A stretch of 42,043 nucleotides of DNA from Mycobacterium sp. (GTDB lineage: Bacteria > Actinomycetota > Actinomycetes > Mycobacteriales > Mycobacteriaceae): contig JAGQTU010000030.1 of assembly GCA_020438865.1 (NCBI GenBank), positions 1-42,043 of the forward strand, in the 5' to 3' direction. Shown here one piece after another: positions 34,180 to 42,043 of this stretch. A program made the position numbers and the translations under genes. Below the pieces are notes generated by a model. The model saw only the letters and a program-made list of their open reading frames with translations, was not told where the DNA came from and did not search any database. Positions within the stretch are counted from its first letter, which is position 1. Each line of letters begins with the position of its first letter.

Positions 34180-35436
34180 TCAGACGACGATCTTGCTGCG
34201 ATGCCACTCCGCGATGGTGTCGGCGTCGTAACCCAGTTCGGCCAGCACGTCGTCTGTGTGCTCCCCGAGCAGGGGAGCGCCGATGATCTCGGGCTGGAAC
34301 GCCGAGAACTTGACCGGACTGCCCACGGTCAAATAGGTCCCGCGGCCCTTCTGATCCACCTCGACGACCGTTCCACTCGAGCGCAGGGCGGGGTCCTCGG
34401 CGATCTCCTTCATGCTCAGCACCGGCGCACTGGGCACATCGAAGGTGCGCAGGATGTCGACCGCCTCGAACTTGGTCTTGTCGGCCAGCCACTTCTCGAT
34501 CTCGGCGAAGATGTCGAAGATCTTGTCCTGGCGGGCGCGCGCCGAGTTGTAGTCGGGGTCATCGGCCCATTCCGGCCGTCCGATCGCCGCTGCGGTGCGG
34601 GCCCAGTTCTGCTCTTGGACGGTGAAGTAGATGTAGGCATTGGGGTCGCTTTGCCACCCTTTGCACTTGAGCACCCAGCCGGGCTGGCCGCCGCCGCCGG
34701 CGTTGCCACCTCGCGGGACCGCATCGCCGAACTCGCCGTTGGGATACTGCGGGTACTCCTCCAGGTAACCGACCCGATCCAGGCGCTGCTGGTCGCGCAG
34801 CTTGACTCGGCACAGGTTGAGAACGGCGTCCTGCATGGAAACCGACACCTTCTGTCCCGTCCCGGTCTTCTCGCGCGCGATCAGCGCGGTGAGGATTCCG
34901 ATCAGCAGATGCATGCCGGTGTTGCTGTCGCCGAGTGCCGCAGCGCTGACTGTCGGCGGGCCATCCCAGAAGCCGGTGGTCGAGGCGGCCCCGCCGGCGC
35001 ACTGGGCGACGTTCTCGTAGACCTTGAGGTCATTCCACGGTGAGTCGTCGTTGAAGCCCTTCACCGAGCCGAAGATCAGCCGCGGGTTCCACTGCTGCAG
35101 TGTCTCCCACGACAGGCCCATCCGGTCCATGGCGCCCGGGGCGAAGTTCTCGACCAGCACGTCGGCCTGACGTACCAGCTTCTCCATAACCTCCCGGCCC
35201 TCGGCCGACTTGGTGTCGATGGCCAGCGATCGCTTGTTGCTGTTGAGCATCGTGAAGTACAGGGCATCGGCGTCGGGAATGTCGCGCAACTGATTGCGCG
35301 TCACATCACCCCCGCTCGTCCGCTCGACCTTCAGCACATCGGCGCCGAACCAGGCCAGCATCTGGGTGCAGGCGGGGCCCGCCTGCACCCCGGTGAAGTC
35401 GATCACCTTGATCCCGGACAGGGGCAGTGCATTCAT
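34180..35436 (-). CDS. frc: Formyl-CoA:oxalate CoA-transferase
   Basis: Class III CoA-transferase of 418 aa that moves CoA from formyl-CoA to oxalate, giving oxalyl-CoA and formate. It is highly similar to E. coli Frc: [19 protein letters not shown] at the start, [28 protein letters not shown], and the catalytic Asp170 (Asp169 in E. coli Frc) in ALGDSNTG. The mobile glycine loop [12 protein letters not shown] and [16 protein letters not shown] are also present, which separates true Frc from generic CaiB proteins. ATG 35436 follows GAGAGGAA on its strand. It is divergent from the GntR regulator and the transporter-oxc-ligase arm. Confidence 0.95.
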   Translation of the reverse strand: MNALPLSGIKVIDFTGVQAGPACTQMLAWFGADVLKVERTSGGDVTRNQLRDIPDADALYFTMLNSNKRSLAIDTKSAEGREVMEKLVRQADVLVENFAPGAMDRMGLSWETLQQWNPRLIFGSVKGFNDDSPWNDLKVYENVAQCAGGAASTTGFWDGPPTVSAAALGDSNTGMHLLIGILTALIAREKTGTGQKVSVSMQDAVLNLCRVKLRDQQRLDRVGYLEEYPQYPNGEFGDAVPRGGNAGGGGQPGWVLKCKGWQSDPNAYIYFTVQEQNWARTAAAIGRPEWADDPDYNSARARQDKIFDIFAEIEKWLADKTKFEAVDILRTFDVPSAPVLSMKEIAEDPALRSSGTVVEVDQKGRGTYLTVGSPVKFSAFQPEIIGAPLLGEHTDDVLAELGYDADTIAEWHRSKIVV

Positions 35437-35488
35437 GACGGTTCCTCTCGTTGTGATGTCGCGGGATCGGTGTCGAGCCCAACTTTCC

Positions 35489-35508
35489 ATACTGTCGACT
35501 GTATACAA
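35489..35508. promoter_or_regulatory. Candidate operator 1 at the frc promoter
   Basis: The sequence is ATACTGTCGACTGTATACAA. ATAC-T-GTCGAC-T-GTAT is symmetrical at 14 of 16 positions, and TGTATACA (35500-35507) is a perfect 8-bp palindrome. It overlaps a likely minus-strand -10 region about 65 nt from the frc start. The 11-mer ATACTGTCGAC recurs at 35627-35637. Confidence 0.5.
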
Positions 35509-35623
35509 TTATGCGTGGGTTGCAATGCGGTGTGACCTGAATAACTTCGGGGGCGCGATTCGCCGGGTTCGACAAGGGGCCCTTGAGCGCAGGCATGACG
35601 ACCCGGGGGGAGATCCTGAAGAC

Positions 35624-35637
35624 CGTATACTGTCGAC
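35624..35637 (+). promoter_or_regulatory. Candidate operator 2 and leaderless promoter of the oxalate gntR
   Basis: TATACT (35626-35631), an excellent -10 box, lies 6 nt before ATG 35638, predicting a leaderless mRNA. The overlapping CGTATACTGTCGAC shares GTATAC and ATACTGTCGAC with the frc promoter site. A regulator bound here would block its own transcription. Confidence 0.6.
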
Positions 35638-36315
35638 ATGGCGCGAATTGTGCGGCCGCCGTTGGAGCGTCCGGCGACGCTGCGCCAGTCGGTTTATGAC
35701 GCGCTGGCGGAAATGATCGTCACTCGCGAGTTGTCACCCGGTGAGCACCTGGTCGAGCAGGATCTCGCGACTCAGCTCGGCGTTAGCAGGCAGCCGGTTC
35801 GGGAGGCGCTGCACCGTCTGCAGACTGAGGGTTTTGTGGAACTGCGGCCGGCCCAGGGCGCGTTCGTTCACGTTCCAACCGACGCCGAGGCCGATGATCT
35901 ACTGGCGGTACGCACCCTGCTGGAGGGCGAGTCGGCCAGGCTTGCCGCCCGGGTCGCGACCGCCGAACAGATTGAGCGCCTTCAGGAACTGCAGCGCGCA
36001 GGGGAGAAGGCGCTCGCGAAGGGCGATCGGGAAGGATTGGTCTCCGCCAACGCCGCCCTGCACGGCCATGTGGTCGCCATGTCGGGCAACTCCGTGCTGG
36101 CCGATCTCATCGCGTCCGTCGAACGCCGGGTGCGTTGGTATTACGCACCCATTGCGCGGGCACGCGGCAAGGACGCGTGGGACGAGCACGCCGAGTTGAT
36201 CGACGCGATTGCGCGCCGCAACAGCAGACGGGCCGCCGATCTGATGCGCCGCCACACCGAACGTACCCGGGAGATCTACCATCGCCGGCGCCAAGAGGCT
36301 GAGCACGCCGGCTGA
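35638..36315 (+). CDS. GntR/FadR-type (FCD) regulator of the oxalate cluster
   Basis: Regulator of 225 aa with an N-terminal winged helix (LRQSVYDALAEMIVTRELSP, then EQDLATQLGVSRQPVREALH and a wing RPAQGAFVHV). The C-terminal helical FCD ligand-binding domain runs from about 85 to 215. Candidate metal or ligand residues are in AALHGHVVAMSGN, WDEHAELIDAI and LMRRHTERTR. It lies between divergent frc and the transporter/oxc/ligase genes, and GTATAC motifs occur in all three promoters, so it is the obvious local regulator. The effector may be oxalate, oxalyl-CoA or formyl-CoA; this is inference. Repressor action is most common in the family. Confidence 0.9.
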   Translation: MARIVRPPLERPATLRQSVYDALAEMIVTRELSPGEHLVEQDLATQLGVSRQPVREALHRLQTEGFVELRPAQGAFVHVPTDAEADDLLAVRTLLEGESARLAARVATAEQIERLQELQRAGEKALAKGDREGLVSANAALHGHVVAMSGNSVLADLIASVERRVRWYYAPIARARGKDAWDEHAELIDAIARRNSRRAADLMRRHTERTREIYHRRRQEAEHAG

Positions 36316-36461
36316 CGTGGGTCCGTCGAGGCGAACGGCGGCACGCCGGTAGGGGCGGCACGCAGCAGCGGCCCCTTCATCCGTTCGGATGACAGCGCGT
36401 CATCCGGCAGATCGATCTTTCGGCCGACGGCCGCCGAACCCCGTCGGCGGAAAACTCGCTC

Positions 36462-36482
36462 TGTATACGAAATACCGTATGC
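36462..36482. promoter_or_regulatory. Candidate operator 3 upstream of the oxalate transporter
   Basis: TGTATAC (36462-36468) and the inverted repeat ATAC-C-GTAT (36472-36480) sit 34-54 bp before ATG 36516. The motif resembles those at 35489-35508 and 35624-35637. The rest of the 200-bp gap 36316-36515 shows only a GGAGAGG ribosome binding site near 36500. Confidence 0.5.
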
Positions 36483-36515
36483 CATTGCCGAGCATTCTTG
36501 GAGAGGTAGGACCTC

Positions 36516-37925
36516 ATGTCCACAGCGGTCGAAGCCCCACGTTATCGCGAGATCGCCGACGCAAAGGGCCGCGTCTACCGGGTCGGGGAAACCGACCGCG
36601 ACATCCTCGGTAGATCCCGGGCTTCGATGGTCTGGCTGCCCTGGATCGCCACGATGGCCGTCAGTGTGTTCGAGTTCGGCTTCGGCGCGGCCGAGGACGC
36701 CCTCGAGCAGGCGCACGGCTGGAGCCAGTCGCAGACGTTCTGGCTGCTGTCCGTGTGGGCGATATTCCAAGCTTCCGTCGGGTTTCCCGCCGGATGGCTG
36801 CGCGAGAAGGGGATCGTATCGGCGCGGGCCGCGATGCTGGCCGGCGCCGCGCTATCGGGGGTCGGCTTCTTCAGCATCGCGCACAGCAGCAACCTGGTCA
36901 TCGCCCACCTCGGCTTCGCGGTATGCGGTGGCATCGGCGTCGGCCTGGTGTACACGACGGGTATCAGCATCGTCGGCAAGTGGTACCCGGAACGGCGGGG
37001 AGCCAAGACGGGTTTCGTGTGCAGCGGATTCGCCTACGGCGCAGTACCGTTCATCTTCGTCTTCAGCTATGCACTGCGTCCCGACACCTACGTGTGGCTG
37101 TTGGACGGCGTCGGGGTCTTCATGTTGGTGATTGTCGCCTCCTGCGGCATGTTCTTCCGTGATCCGCCGAAGAACTGGTGGCCGGCCGACATCGACCCGC
37201 TGCGGTGGGCGGCCAGCACGTCCGGCGCGAAGAGCCTGGCGAAGAATCCCCCCGCCTTCCGGCAGTACACACCGCTCGAGGCGATCCGGACCGGGATGCT
37301 GCCCCTGATGTGGTTGTCGCTGGGAATCACCGCCGGTGTCTCCCTGTTCGGGATCAGCTACATGGTGCCGTTCGCCAAGGATCTGGGCTTTGCCCCGATG
37401 GTCGTGGCCATGGCGGCCGGTGTGCTGTCCGTCATCAATGGAGCCGGCCGCGCGATCACGGGGATGGTGTCCGACCGGATCGGGCGTAAGCCGACCCTGC
37501 TGGTGGTGTTGCTCGTCTCGGCCGTGGCTCTGGTCGGCTTGCTCTACGCAGGCAAGGTCGGCAACGAGATCGCGTTCCTGATCTTCGCCTTGCTGGTCGG
37601 ATTCGGCGGCGGCGCCTTCTACCCGCTGTTCGCCGCCATCACCACCGACTATTTCGGCGAGAACAACAACGCCAGTAACTACGGCCTGGTCTACAGCTCC
37701 AAGTTGGTGGGCTCGGTCGTCGGGATCGGTATCGGCGGCAGCGTCATCGACGCCTGGGGTTACACCGGCGCGTACTGGATCGCCGCGGTGAGCGCGCTCG
37801 TCTCCGCCGGGATTGCGGGGCTGCTACGCCAGCCGGGTCGTCCGGGCCGCTCGGGCGGTCCGACTTCCCCCGACGCAGGCGGCCCCGCGGACGAACATTC
37901 GGCTCTTGCACTCGCCGAGCGCTGA
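36516..37925 (+). CDS. OFA-family MFS transporter, probable oxalate carrier (OxlT-like)
   Basis: Major facilitator with 12 predicted helices, 469 aa. The loop motif GMVSDRIGRKPTLL and N-half sequences LLSVWAIFQASVGFPAGWLR and GIGVGLVYTTGISIVGKWYP match oxalate:formate antiporter relatives. A Lys in a late helix (YSSKLVGSVVG) may correspond to the substrate-binding Lys of OxlT; alignment is needed. The C-terminal tail is polar, Pro/Gly-rich and non-conserved. It lies 35 bp before oxc on the same strand, so import and breakdown are probably coexpressed. Oxalate:formate exchange or oxalate:H+ symport are both possible. Confidence 0.88.
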   Translation: MSTAVEAPRYREIADAKGRVYRVGETDRDILGRSRASMVWLPWIATMAVSVFEFGFGAAEDALEQAHGWSQSQTFWLLSVWAIFQASVGFPAGWLREKGIVSARAAMLAGAALSGVGFFSIAHSSNLVIAHLGFAVCGGIGVGLVYTTGISIVGKWYPERRGAKTGFVCSGFAYGAVPFIFVFSYALRPDTYVWLLDGVGVFMLVIVASCGMFFRDPPKNWWPADIDPLRWAASTSGAKSLAKNPPAFRQYTPLEAIRTGMLPLMWLSLGITAGVSLFGISYMVPFAKDLGFAPMVVAMAAGVLSVINGAGRAITGMVSDRIGRKPTLLVVLLVSAVALVGLLYAGKVGNEIAFLIFALLVGFGGGAFYPLFAAITTDYFGENNNASNYGLVYSSKLVGSVVGIGIGGSVIDAWGYTGAYWIAAVSALVSAGIAGLLRQPGRPGRSGGPTSPDAGGPADEHSALALAER

Positions 37926-37960
37926 CAACGGATAAGAACGAACACGAAAGGAATCACGCC

Positions 37961-39700
37961 ATGACTACCACGCAAGAATCGAACGCAGGCGCCGGTGAAC
38001 CGGGTGCTCTCACCGATGGCATCCATCTGCTCATCGACGCGCTGAAGCTCAACGACGTGCAGACGATCTACGGGGTGGTCGGCATTCCGATCACCGACGT
38101 GGCGCGCCTCGCGCAGCGGTCGGGGCTCCGGTACATCGGGTTTCGGCACGAAAGTGATGCCGGACATGCTGCGGCCGCGGCGGGGTTTCTCACCGGACGC
38201 CCCGGCATCTGCCTGACGGTGTCCGCGCCCGGCTTCCTCAACGGCTTGGTGGCGCTGGCCAATGCCACCACGAACTGCTTTCCGATGGTCCAGATCTCCG
38301 GATCCAGTGAGCGCCACATCGTCGACCTTCAGCGGGGCGACTACGAGGAGATGGACCAGCTGGCGGTCGCCAAGCCGTTGGTCAAGGCGGCGTACCGGGT
38401 GTCGCGGGCCGAGGATATCGGCCGCGGTATCGCGCGCGCGATCCGCACCGCGGTGTCCGGGCGTCCCGGTGGGGTCTACCTCGACATCCCCGCCGCGGTC
38501 CTCGGCGAGGTTCTCGATGCGACACATGCCGCCCCGACGGTGTGGCGGCTTGTCGACCCGGCACCGCCACAACCGGCCGACCCGCACGCGGTCGACCGCG
38601 CGATCGACCTGCTGGCCGGCGCGGAACGTCCGTTGATCGTGCTGGGTAAGGGCGCCGCCTACGCGCGGGCCGACGATCAGATCCGCGAGTTCGTCGAGAC
38701 CACCGGCGTGCCGTATCTGCCCATGTCGATGGCCAAAGGGCTGCTTCCCGACGATCACGCGCAGTCGGCAGCCGCGGCGCGGTCCCTGGCCCTGCGCCGG
38801 GCCGATGTCGTGATGCTCGTCGGTGCGCGCCTGAATTGGCTTCTTGGGCATGGTGACTCGCCGACATGGAGCGCGGACGTCAAGTTCATCCAGGTCGACA
38901 TCGCGGCCGCCGAAATGGACAGCAACCAGCCCGTTGCCGCACCGCTGGTCGGCGACGTCGGGTCGGTGATGGCGGCCCTGCTCGAACGGAACAAAACGGG
39001 CCGGATCAGCGTCCCGGCGAAGTGGCGCGAGGAACTCTCGGCCCGGTCGGCGCAGAACGTCGCCAAGATGGCCGACCGCCTCACGGCGGCGCAGACCGCG
39101 CACCCGATGAGGTTCCTCGGCGCGTTGGAGGCGATCCATGAGGTCGTCCGGGAGAACCCCCGTGTCTATCTCGTCAACGAGGGAGCCAACGCACTTGATT
39201 TGGCGCGCAACACGATTGGAATGCAGTTGCCCCGTCATCGCTTGGACAGTGGCACCTGGGGTGTCATGGGTATCGGGATGGGCTACGCGATCGCCGCCGC
39301 CGTGGAGACCGGCGATCCGGTGATCGCGATCGAAGGCGACAGCGCGTTCGGGTTCAGCGGAATGGAACTGGAGACCATCTGCCGGTACAACCTGCCGATC
39401 GTCACCATCGTCCTCAACAACAGCGGCGTCTATCGTGGCGACGATGTCTCCGGCTCCGCCGACCCGGCGCCGACCGCCCTGCAAGCCCGGCACGACGTGA
39501 TGATCCAGGCATTCGGCGGCAAGGGATATCGGGCGACCACACCCGCGGAGGTGGGTGCCTACCTGCGCGAGGCGCTGTCGGCGGGCCGCCCCGCCCTCAT
39601 CGACTGCCTCATCGACCCGTCGGACGGCACCGAGAGCGGCAACATCGCACACCTCAACCCGAGGGGCATCACGGTGCAGGAGGCCGGCAATGGCAAGTAA
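37961..39700 (+). CDS. oxc: Oxalyl-CoA decarboxylase
   Basis: Thiamine diphosphate-dependent enzyme of 579 aa converting oxalyl-CoA to formyl-CoA and CO2. The N-terminal PYR domain carries catalytic Glu64 (GFRHESDAGHAAAAAG). The ThDP-binding motif starts at Gly459-Asp460 (GDSAFGFSGMELETICRY) and ends in IVLNNSG. Oxc-type sequences include VYGVVGIPITD-like (IYGVVGIPITDVARL), LPMSMAKGLLPDDH, LNWLLGHGDSPTW and YRGDD. It resembles E. coli and Oxalobacter Oxc and mycobacterial OxcA. ATG 37961 follows AAAGGAA. The ligase gene starts inside its last codons, so the two are coupled. Confidence 0.95.
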   Translation: MTTTQESNAGAGEPGALTDGIHLLIDALKLNDVQTIYGVVGIPITDVARLAQRSGLRYIGFRHESDAGHAAAAAGFLTGRPGICLTVSAPGFLNGLVALANATTNCFPMVQISGSSERHIVDLQRGDYEEMDQLAVAKPLVKAAYRVSRAEDIGRGIARAIRTAVSGRPGGVYLDIPAAVLGEVLDATHAAPTVWRLVDPAPPQPADPHAVDRAIDLLAGAERPLIVLGKGAAYARADDQIREFVETTGVPYLPMSMAKGLLPDDHAQSAAAARSLALRRADVVMLVGARLNWLLGHGDSPTWSADVKFIQVDIAAAEMDSNQPVAAPLVGDVGSVMAALLERNKTGRISVPAKWREELSARSAQNVAKMADRLTAAQTAHPMRFLGALEAIHEVVRENPRVYLVNEGANALDLARNTIGMQLPRHRLDSGTWGVMGIGMGYAIAAAVETGDPVIAIEGDSAFGFSGMELETICRYNLPIVTIVLNNSGVYRGDDVSGSADPAPTALQARHDVMIQAFGGKGYRATTPAEVGAYLREALSAGRPALIDCLIDPSDGTESGNIAHLNPRGITVQEAGNGK

Positions 39701-41201
39701 TTCCGCGACGACTTCGCCGCGGTGGCTCGGTCACATCCTCGACGATGCCGCCGAAGCCGCCCCTGATTCGACGGCGTTGATCGTAGGCGCCGGGCGTCGA
39801 CGGATCGGCTACGCCGAGTTGGCCGAACTCGTGATCGCCCAGTGCCGGGCACTGCAACGGTCGGCACTGCAGCCCGGTGATGTCGTGGCACTGCAGTCGT
39901 CGAACAACCTCGAATTCGTGGTGGGACTGCTCGCCGCGGCACGGGCCGGTCTCGTCGTCGTTCCGTTCGACCCGGCCCTGCCGGAGGTCGAAAGGCGTGC
40001 TCGTGCCGAGATGGCCTGTGTGCGAGTCACACTCGTCGACGGCCACCAGCAATCCCTGGGCGGGGATCCCAGCTGGCTGCTCCAATCCGACGGGAGTGTT
40101 GATGCTGCGGATGCGCCCCGTGCCCCCGACGAATCGATACCCGGACTCATGGGTCGTGATGCGCTGATCATGTTCACCTCCGGCACCACCGGAACACCGA
40201 AGATGGTGCCCTGGACGCACGACAACATCAGGTCGTCGGTCACCGGAATCGTGGCGGCTTATCGACTCGGGCCCGCCGACGCGACCGTCGCGGTGATGCC
40301 GTTGTTCCACGGGCATGGCCTCGTCGCGGGCCTGCTCGCCCCCCTGGCCAGCGGTGGCCGGATCCTTCTTCCGGCCAGCGGGCGGTTCTCCGCGAGCACG
40401 TTCTGGGACGACATCGACACCGTCGAGGCCACCTGGTACACCGCTGCGCCCACCATCCACCAGATAGTCCTCGACCGGGCGGATGCCGAGCTGACTCCCG
40501 CCTCGCGCGACCGGCTGCGCTTCGTCCGAAGCTGCAGTGCCCCCCTGTCGACCGCCACGGCCCAGCGGATGGAGGAGACATTGGGCGCACCTCTGCTTGC
40601 GGCCTACGGAATGACGGAGGCAACTCACCAGGCCAGCTCCGTACTGCCATTCCACGACGAGACCACCCGGCTGAACACCGTCGGTACGCCGACGGGTGTG
40701 GCGGCGCGCATCGTGGACGCCGACGGCAACCGCGTTCCGGTCGGAACGACCGGCGAGATCTGGCTGTCGGGACCGAGCATCGTGCGCGGCTACCTGAACA
40801 ACCCCACCGCCACCGTCGGCACATTCGTCGACGGCTGGCTGCGCACCGGCGACCTCGGTGTCGTGGACCACGACGGAACCCTGAGCGTGCAGGGACGCAT
40901 CAAGGAACAGATCAATCGTGGCGGCGAGAAGATCTCACCGGAGCACGTCGAGCGCATCCTCGCATCCCATCCGGACGTGGCCCAGGCGGTGGTTTTCGGC
41001 GTTCCCGACGACCTCTACGGCGAGCGGATCGCCGCCGTCGTCGTGACACGCGGTCACACCGAACCCGACCTGGCCGCCTACAGCCGCGGCCGGCTGGCCC
41101 GTTTCGAGATCCCTGAACGCATCACGTTCGCCGATGAACTGCCCCTCACCGCCAAGGGATCGGTCGATCGATCCAAGGTCGCGCGCCGGTACGCGCGCTG
41201 A
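39690..41201 (+). CDS. Acyl-CoA synthetase, probable oxalate-CoA ligase (FadD7-like)
   Basis: Adenylate-forming ligase of 503 aa. Core motifs: P-loop MFTSGTTGTPKMVPWTH (about 158-174), VMPLFHGHGL, AAYGMTEATH, GWLRTGDLG, the hinge and C-domain GRIKEQINRGGEKISPEHVE, and catalytic Lys in LTAKGSVDRSK. It resembles the oxalyl-CoA synthetase group (AAE3/Pcs60) and mycobacterial FadD7, found next to oxcA in M. tuberculosis. It would charge oxalate with CoA using ATP, priming the Frc cycle. ATG 39690 overlaps oxc by 11 nt and has AGGAGG 6 nt upstream. The open frame to 39555 is a shadow of oxc. Substrate is inferred from context. Confidence 0.88.
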   Translation: MASNSATTSPRWLGHILDDAAEAAPDSTALIVGAGRRRIGYAELAELVIAQCRALQRSALQPGDVVALQSSNNLEFVVGLLAAARAGLVVVPFDPALPEVERRARAEMACVRVTLVDGHQQSLGGDPSWLLQSDGSVDAADAPRAPDESIPGLMGRDALIMFTSGTTGTPKMVPWTHDNIRSSVTGIVAAYRLGPADATVAVMPLFHGHGLVAGLLAPLASGGRILLPASGRFSASTFWDDIDTVEATWYTAAPTIHQIVLDRADAELTPASRDRLRFVRSCSAPLSTATAQRMEETLGAPLLAAYGMTEATHQASSVLPFHDETTRLNTVGTPTGVAARIVDADGNRVPVGTTGEIWLSGPSIVRGYLNNPTATVGTFVDGWLRTGDLGVVDHDGTLSVQGRIKEQINRGGEKISPEHVERILASHPDVAQAVVFGVPDDLYGERIAAVVVTRGHTEPDLAAYSRGRLARFEIPERITFADELPLTAKGSVDRSKVARRYAR

Positions 41202-41212
41202 CGGCGCACCCG

Positions 41213-41350
41213 CTAGCGGGCGGCGTCGGTACCGCAGAGTGCGATCAGCACGCAGTGACCGCGGGTGGGAGCGCTGCTGGGGTAGTCCCGCCGAAACCAG
41301 GCGGCGAGCCGGTGCAGGCGGGTGGACCCCGTCGCAGCGCGGCGGTTCAT
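41213..41350 (-). CDS. Possible small protein (45 aa), doubtful
   Basis: The ORF encodes MNRRAATGSTRLHRLAAWFR, then RDYPSSAPTRGHCVLIALCG and a short tail. The middle recalls the N-terminal part of small mycobacterial DUF3349-type proteins (W-x-R-x-x-YP-x-x-x-P...LLAL), but it stops early. Its ATG overlaps the preceding small ORF in an ATGA. It may be a remnant or a real small gene; nothing else supports it. Confidence 0.35.
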   Translation of the reverse strand: MNRRAATGSTRLHRLAAWFRRDYPSSAPTRGHCVLIALCGTDAAR

Positions 41351-41469
41351 CGCGCGCTCCTCGGCAACAGGGCGCCCCACTCGTAACGCTCGACCGCGCA
41401 GCGCCGCAGCGCCACGATCACCCCTTCGGCGCGTTCCCGCACCCGCGCGTCCTCTAATACCCTTGTCAC
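41347..41469 (-). CDS. Possible small ANTAR-like ORF (40 aa), doubtful
   Basis: From GTG 41469 the ORF reads MTRVLEDARVRERAEGVIVA, then LRRCAVERYEWG. RERAEGVIVALRRC resembles the first half of an ANTAR helix bundle (compare QAKGVIMERY in the GAF-ANTAR protein), but the second half is missing. It may be a decayed ANTAR gene. GGAGGG lies about 11 nt upstream. The stretch 41202-41544 holds nothing else recognised. Confidence 0.3.
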   Translation of the reverse strand: MTRVLEDARVRERAEGVIVALRRCAVERYEWGALLPRSAR

Positions 41470-41544
41470 CGCCGGTCCCGCCCTCCGTGTTGGAGCCAGA
41501 CTTCCCCCGCACCGGGTGGGGCAAACCGCCACGCCGGCAACAGT

Positions 41545-42043
41545 TCAGCGGAGTTCGGCGATGGCCTTGGCGAAGTACGCACCGTGGTAATCCTGCACCG
41601 TGAAGTAGGTCACGCCGTAACGATCCCGCAGCGCCCGCAACCGGTCGGCGATATCGCGGGATGTGCCGCTGAGCACACTCGGCATCGCCAGCAGTTGTTC
41701 GTCGGTGGCGGTGGGAGCGTAGGCGCGGGTCAAGTCCAGGTTCGGGATGCCCGAGTCGTCGGTGGGCACGGCGGTGATTGCCATGTTGAGTTCCAGGTTG
41801 GTGAAGCGGTCCCCGGCCGCGTCGCGAACCAGGGCGATGCGTTCGGCGAGCGGGTCGTCGGCGGTGTCGCTGATGGTCCCGCCGGTCAGCCCGATGATGT
41901 CCGCGTACCGCGCGGCGATGCGCAGCACCCGGTCGCCGTTGCCCGCGATCAGGATGGGGATCTTCGGCGCGTTCTCCTTCAGGTACGCCGCGGTGTGCCG
42001 GAGGTGGTCGACCCGCGCTCCCGCTGTGGGATAAGGGATTTCG
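41545..42043 (-). CDS. LLM-class F420-dependent oxidoreductase, N terminus beyond the window
   Basis: C-terminal 165 residues of a luciferase-like monooxygenase-fold protein; the frame is open to the window edge. It reads EIPYPTAGARVDHLRHTAAY, then IPILIAGNGDRVLRIAARYADIIGLTGG, the typical 'P-I-L-I-A-G-x-G-x-x-x-L-x-x-A-A-x-x-A-D' block before the cofactor-binding loop. It ends with DRYGVTYFTVQDYHGAYFAK. In mycobacteria this class mostly uses coenzyme F420, but FMN use cannot be excluded. The substrate is unknown. It converges on the oxalate ligase gene, with about 340 bp between the stops. Confidence 0.85.
   Translation of the reverse strand, partial: EIPYPTAGARVDHLRHTAAYLKENAPKIPILIAGNGDRVLRIAARYADIIGLTGGTISDTADDPLAERIALVRDAAGDRFTNLELNMAITAVPTDDSGIPNLDLTRAYAPTATDEQLLAMPSVLSGTSRDIADRLRALRDRYGVTYFTVQDYHGAYFAKAIAELR

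Noticed and set aside
34174-34185. GTCTGGTCAGAC palindrome at the end of frc as a terminator
   Set aside because: It overlaps the frc stop codon and has only a 5-bp stem with a 2-nt loop.

Overview
The window is GC-rich DNA from a mycobacterium, most likely an environmental Mycolicibacterium/Mycobacterium species. The main evidence is gene order. From about 2.9 to 20.8 kb it carries arfA-arfB-arfC, prrB-prrA, accD3, echA6, a metallo-beta-lactamase-fold gene, a serine-hydrolase lipoprotein, ctpE and a small antitoxin/toxin-like pair, in the order recalled for M. tuberculosis Rv0899-Rv0910. Genes at 26.8 kb and 29.4-32.2 kb resemble Rv0912, Rv0913c and Rv0914c. All similarity calls come from reading motifs and recalling family sequences; no database search was run.

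Layout. 1-2.8 kb: end of an aminoglycoside-phosphotransferase-fold kinase, an SDR oxidoreductase, a GntR/UTRA regulator and an FKBP prolyl isomerase. 2.9-7.1 kb: the arfABC envelope operon, converging on the prrAB two-component system. 7.3-12.6 kb: a block that interrupts the Rv order, with an asymmetric heterodimeric ABC exporter, an L,D-transpeptidase and a phosphoribosyltransferase. 12.6-20.8 kb: accD3 divergent from a forward run echA6 to the Rv0910-like gene. 20.9-26.1 kb: a second inserted block, with a DosS/DosR-like sensor-regulator pair, a divergent universal stress protein, a DosR-type box between them and a K+ channel with RCK domains. 26.2-33.9 kb: cupin, membrane protein, Hsp20 behind a CIRCE element, LpqN-like lipoprotein, a translationally coupled thiolase/carotenoid-oxygenase/HxlR operon, a GAF-ANTAR regulator, a hemophore-like protein and a small secreted protein. 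34.0 kb: tRNA-Arg(CCT). 34.2-41.2 kb: a complete oxalate catabolic cluster. 41.2-42.0 kb: two doubtful small ORFs and the 3' part of an F420-dependent oxidoreductase.

How genes work together. In the oxalate cluster the MFS carrier should import oxalate, the acyl-CoA ligase and/or formyl-CoA transferase (Frc) should form oxalyl-CoA, and Oxc should decarboxylate it to formyl-CoA and CO2. A GntR/FCD regulator sits between the divergent arms, and GTATAC-type motifs recur at all three promoters. Several stress-response layers are visible: PrrAB, the DosRS-like pair with a DosR box, HrcA/CIRCE control of Hsp20, and GAF-ANTAR. Mycobacterial start-site style is prominent: at least nine genes have a TANNNT -10 box 6-7 nt before the start codon, predicting leaderless mRNAs. 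No insertion sequence, prophage gene or CRISPR array was seen.
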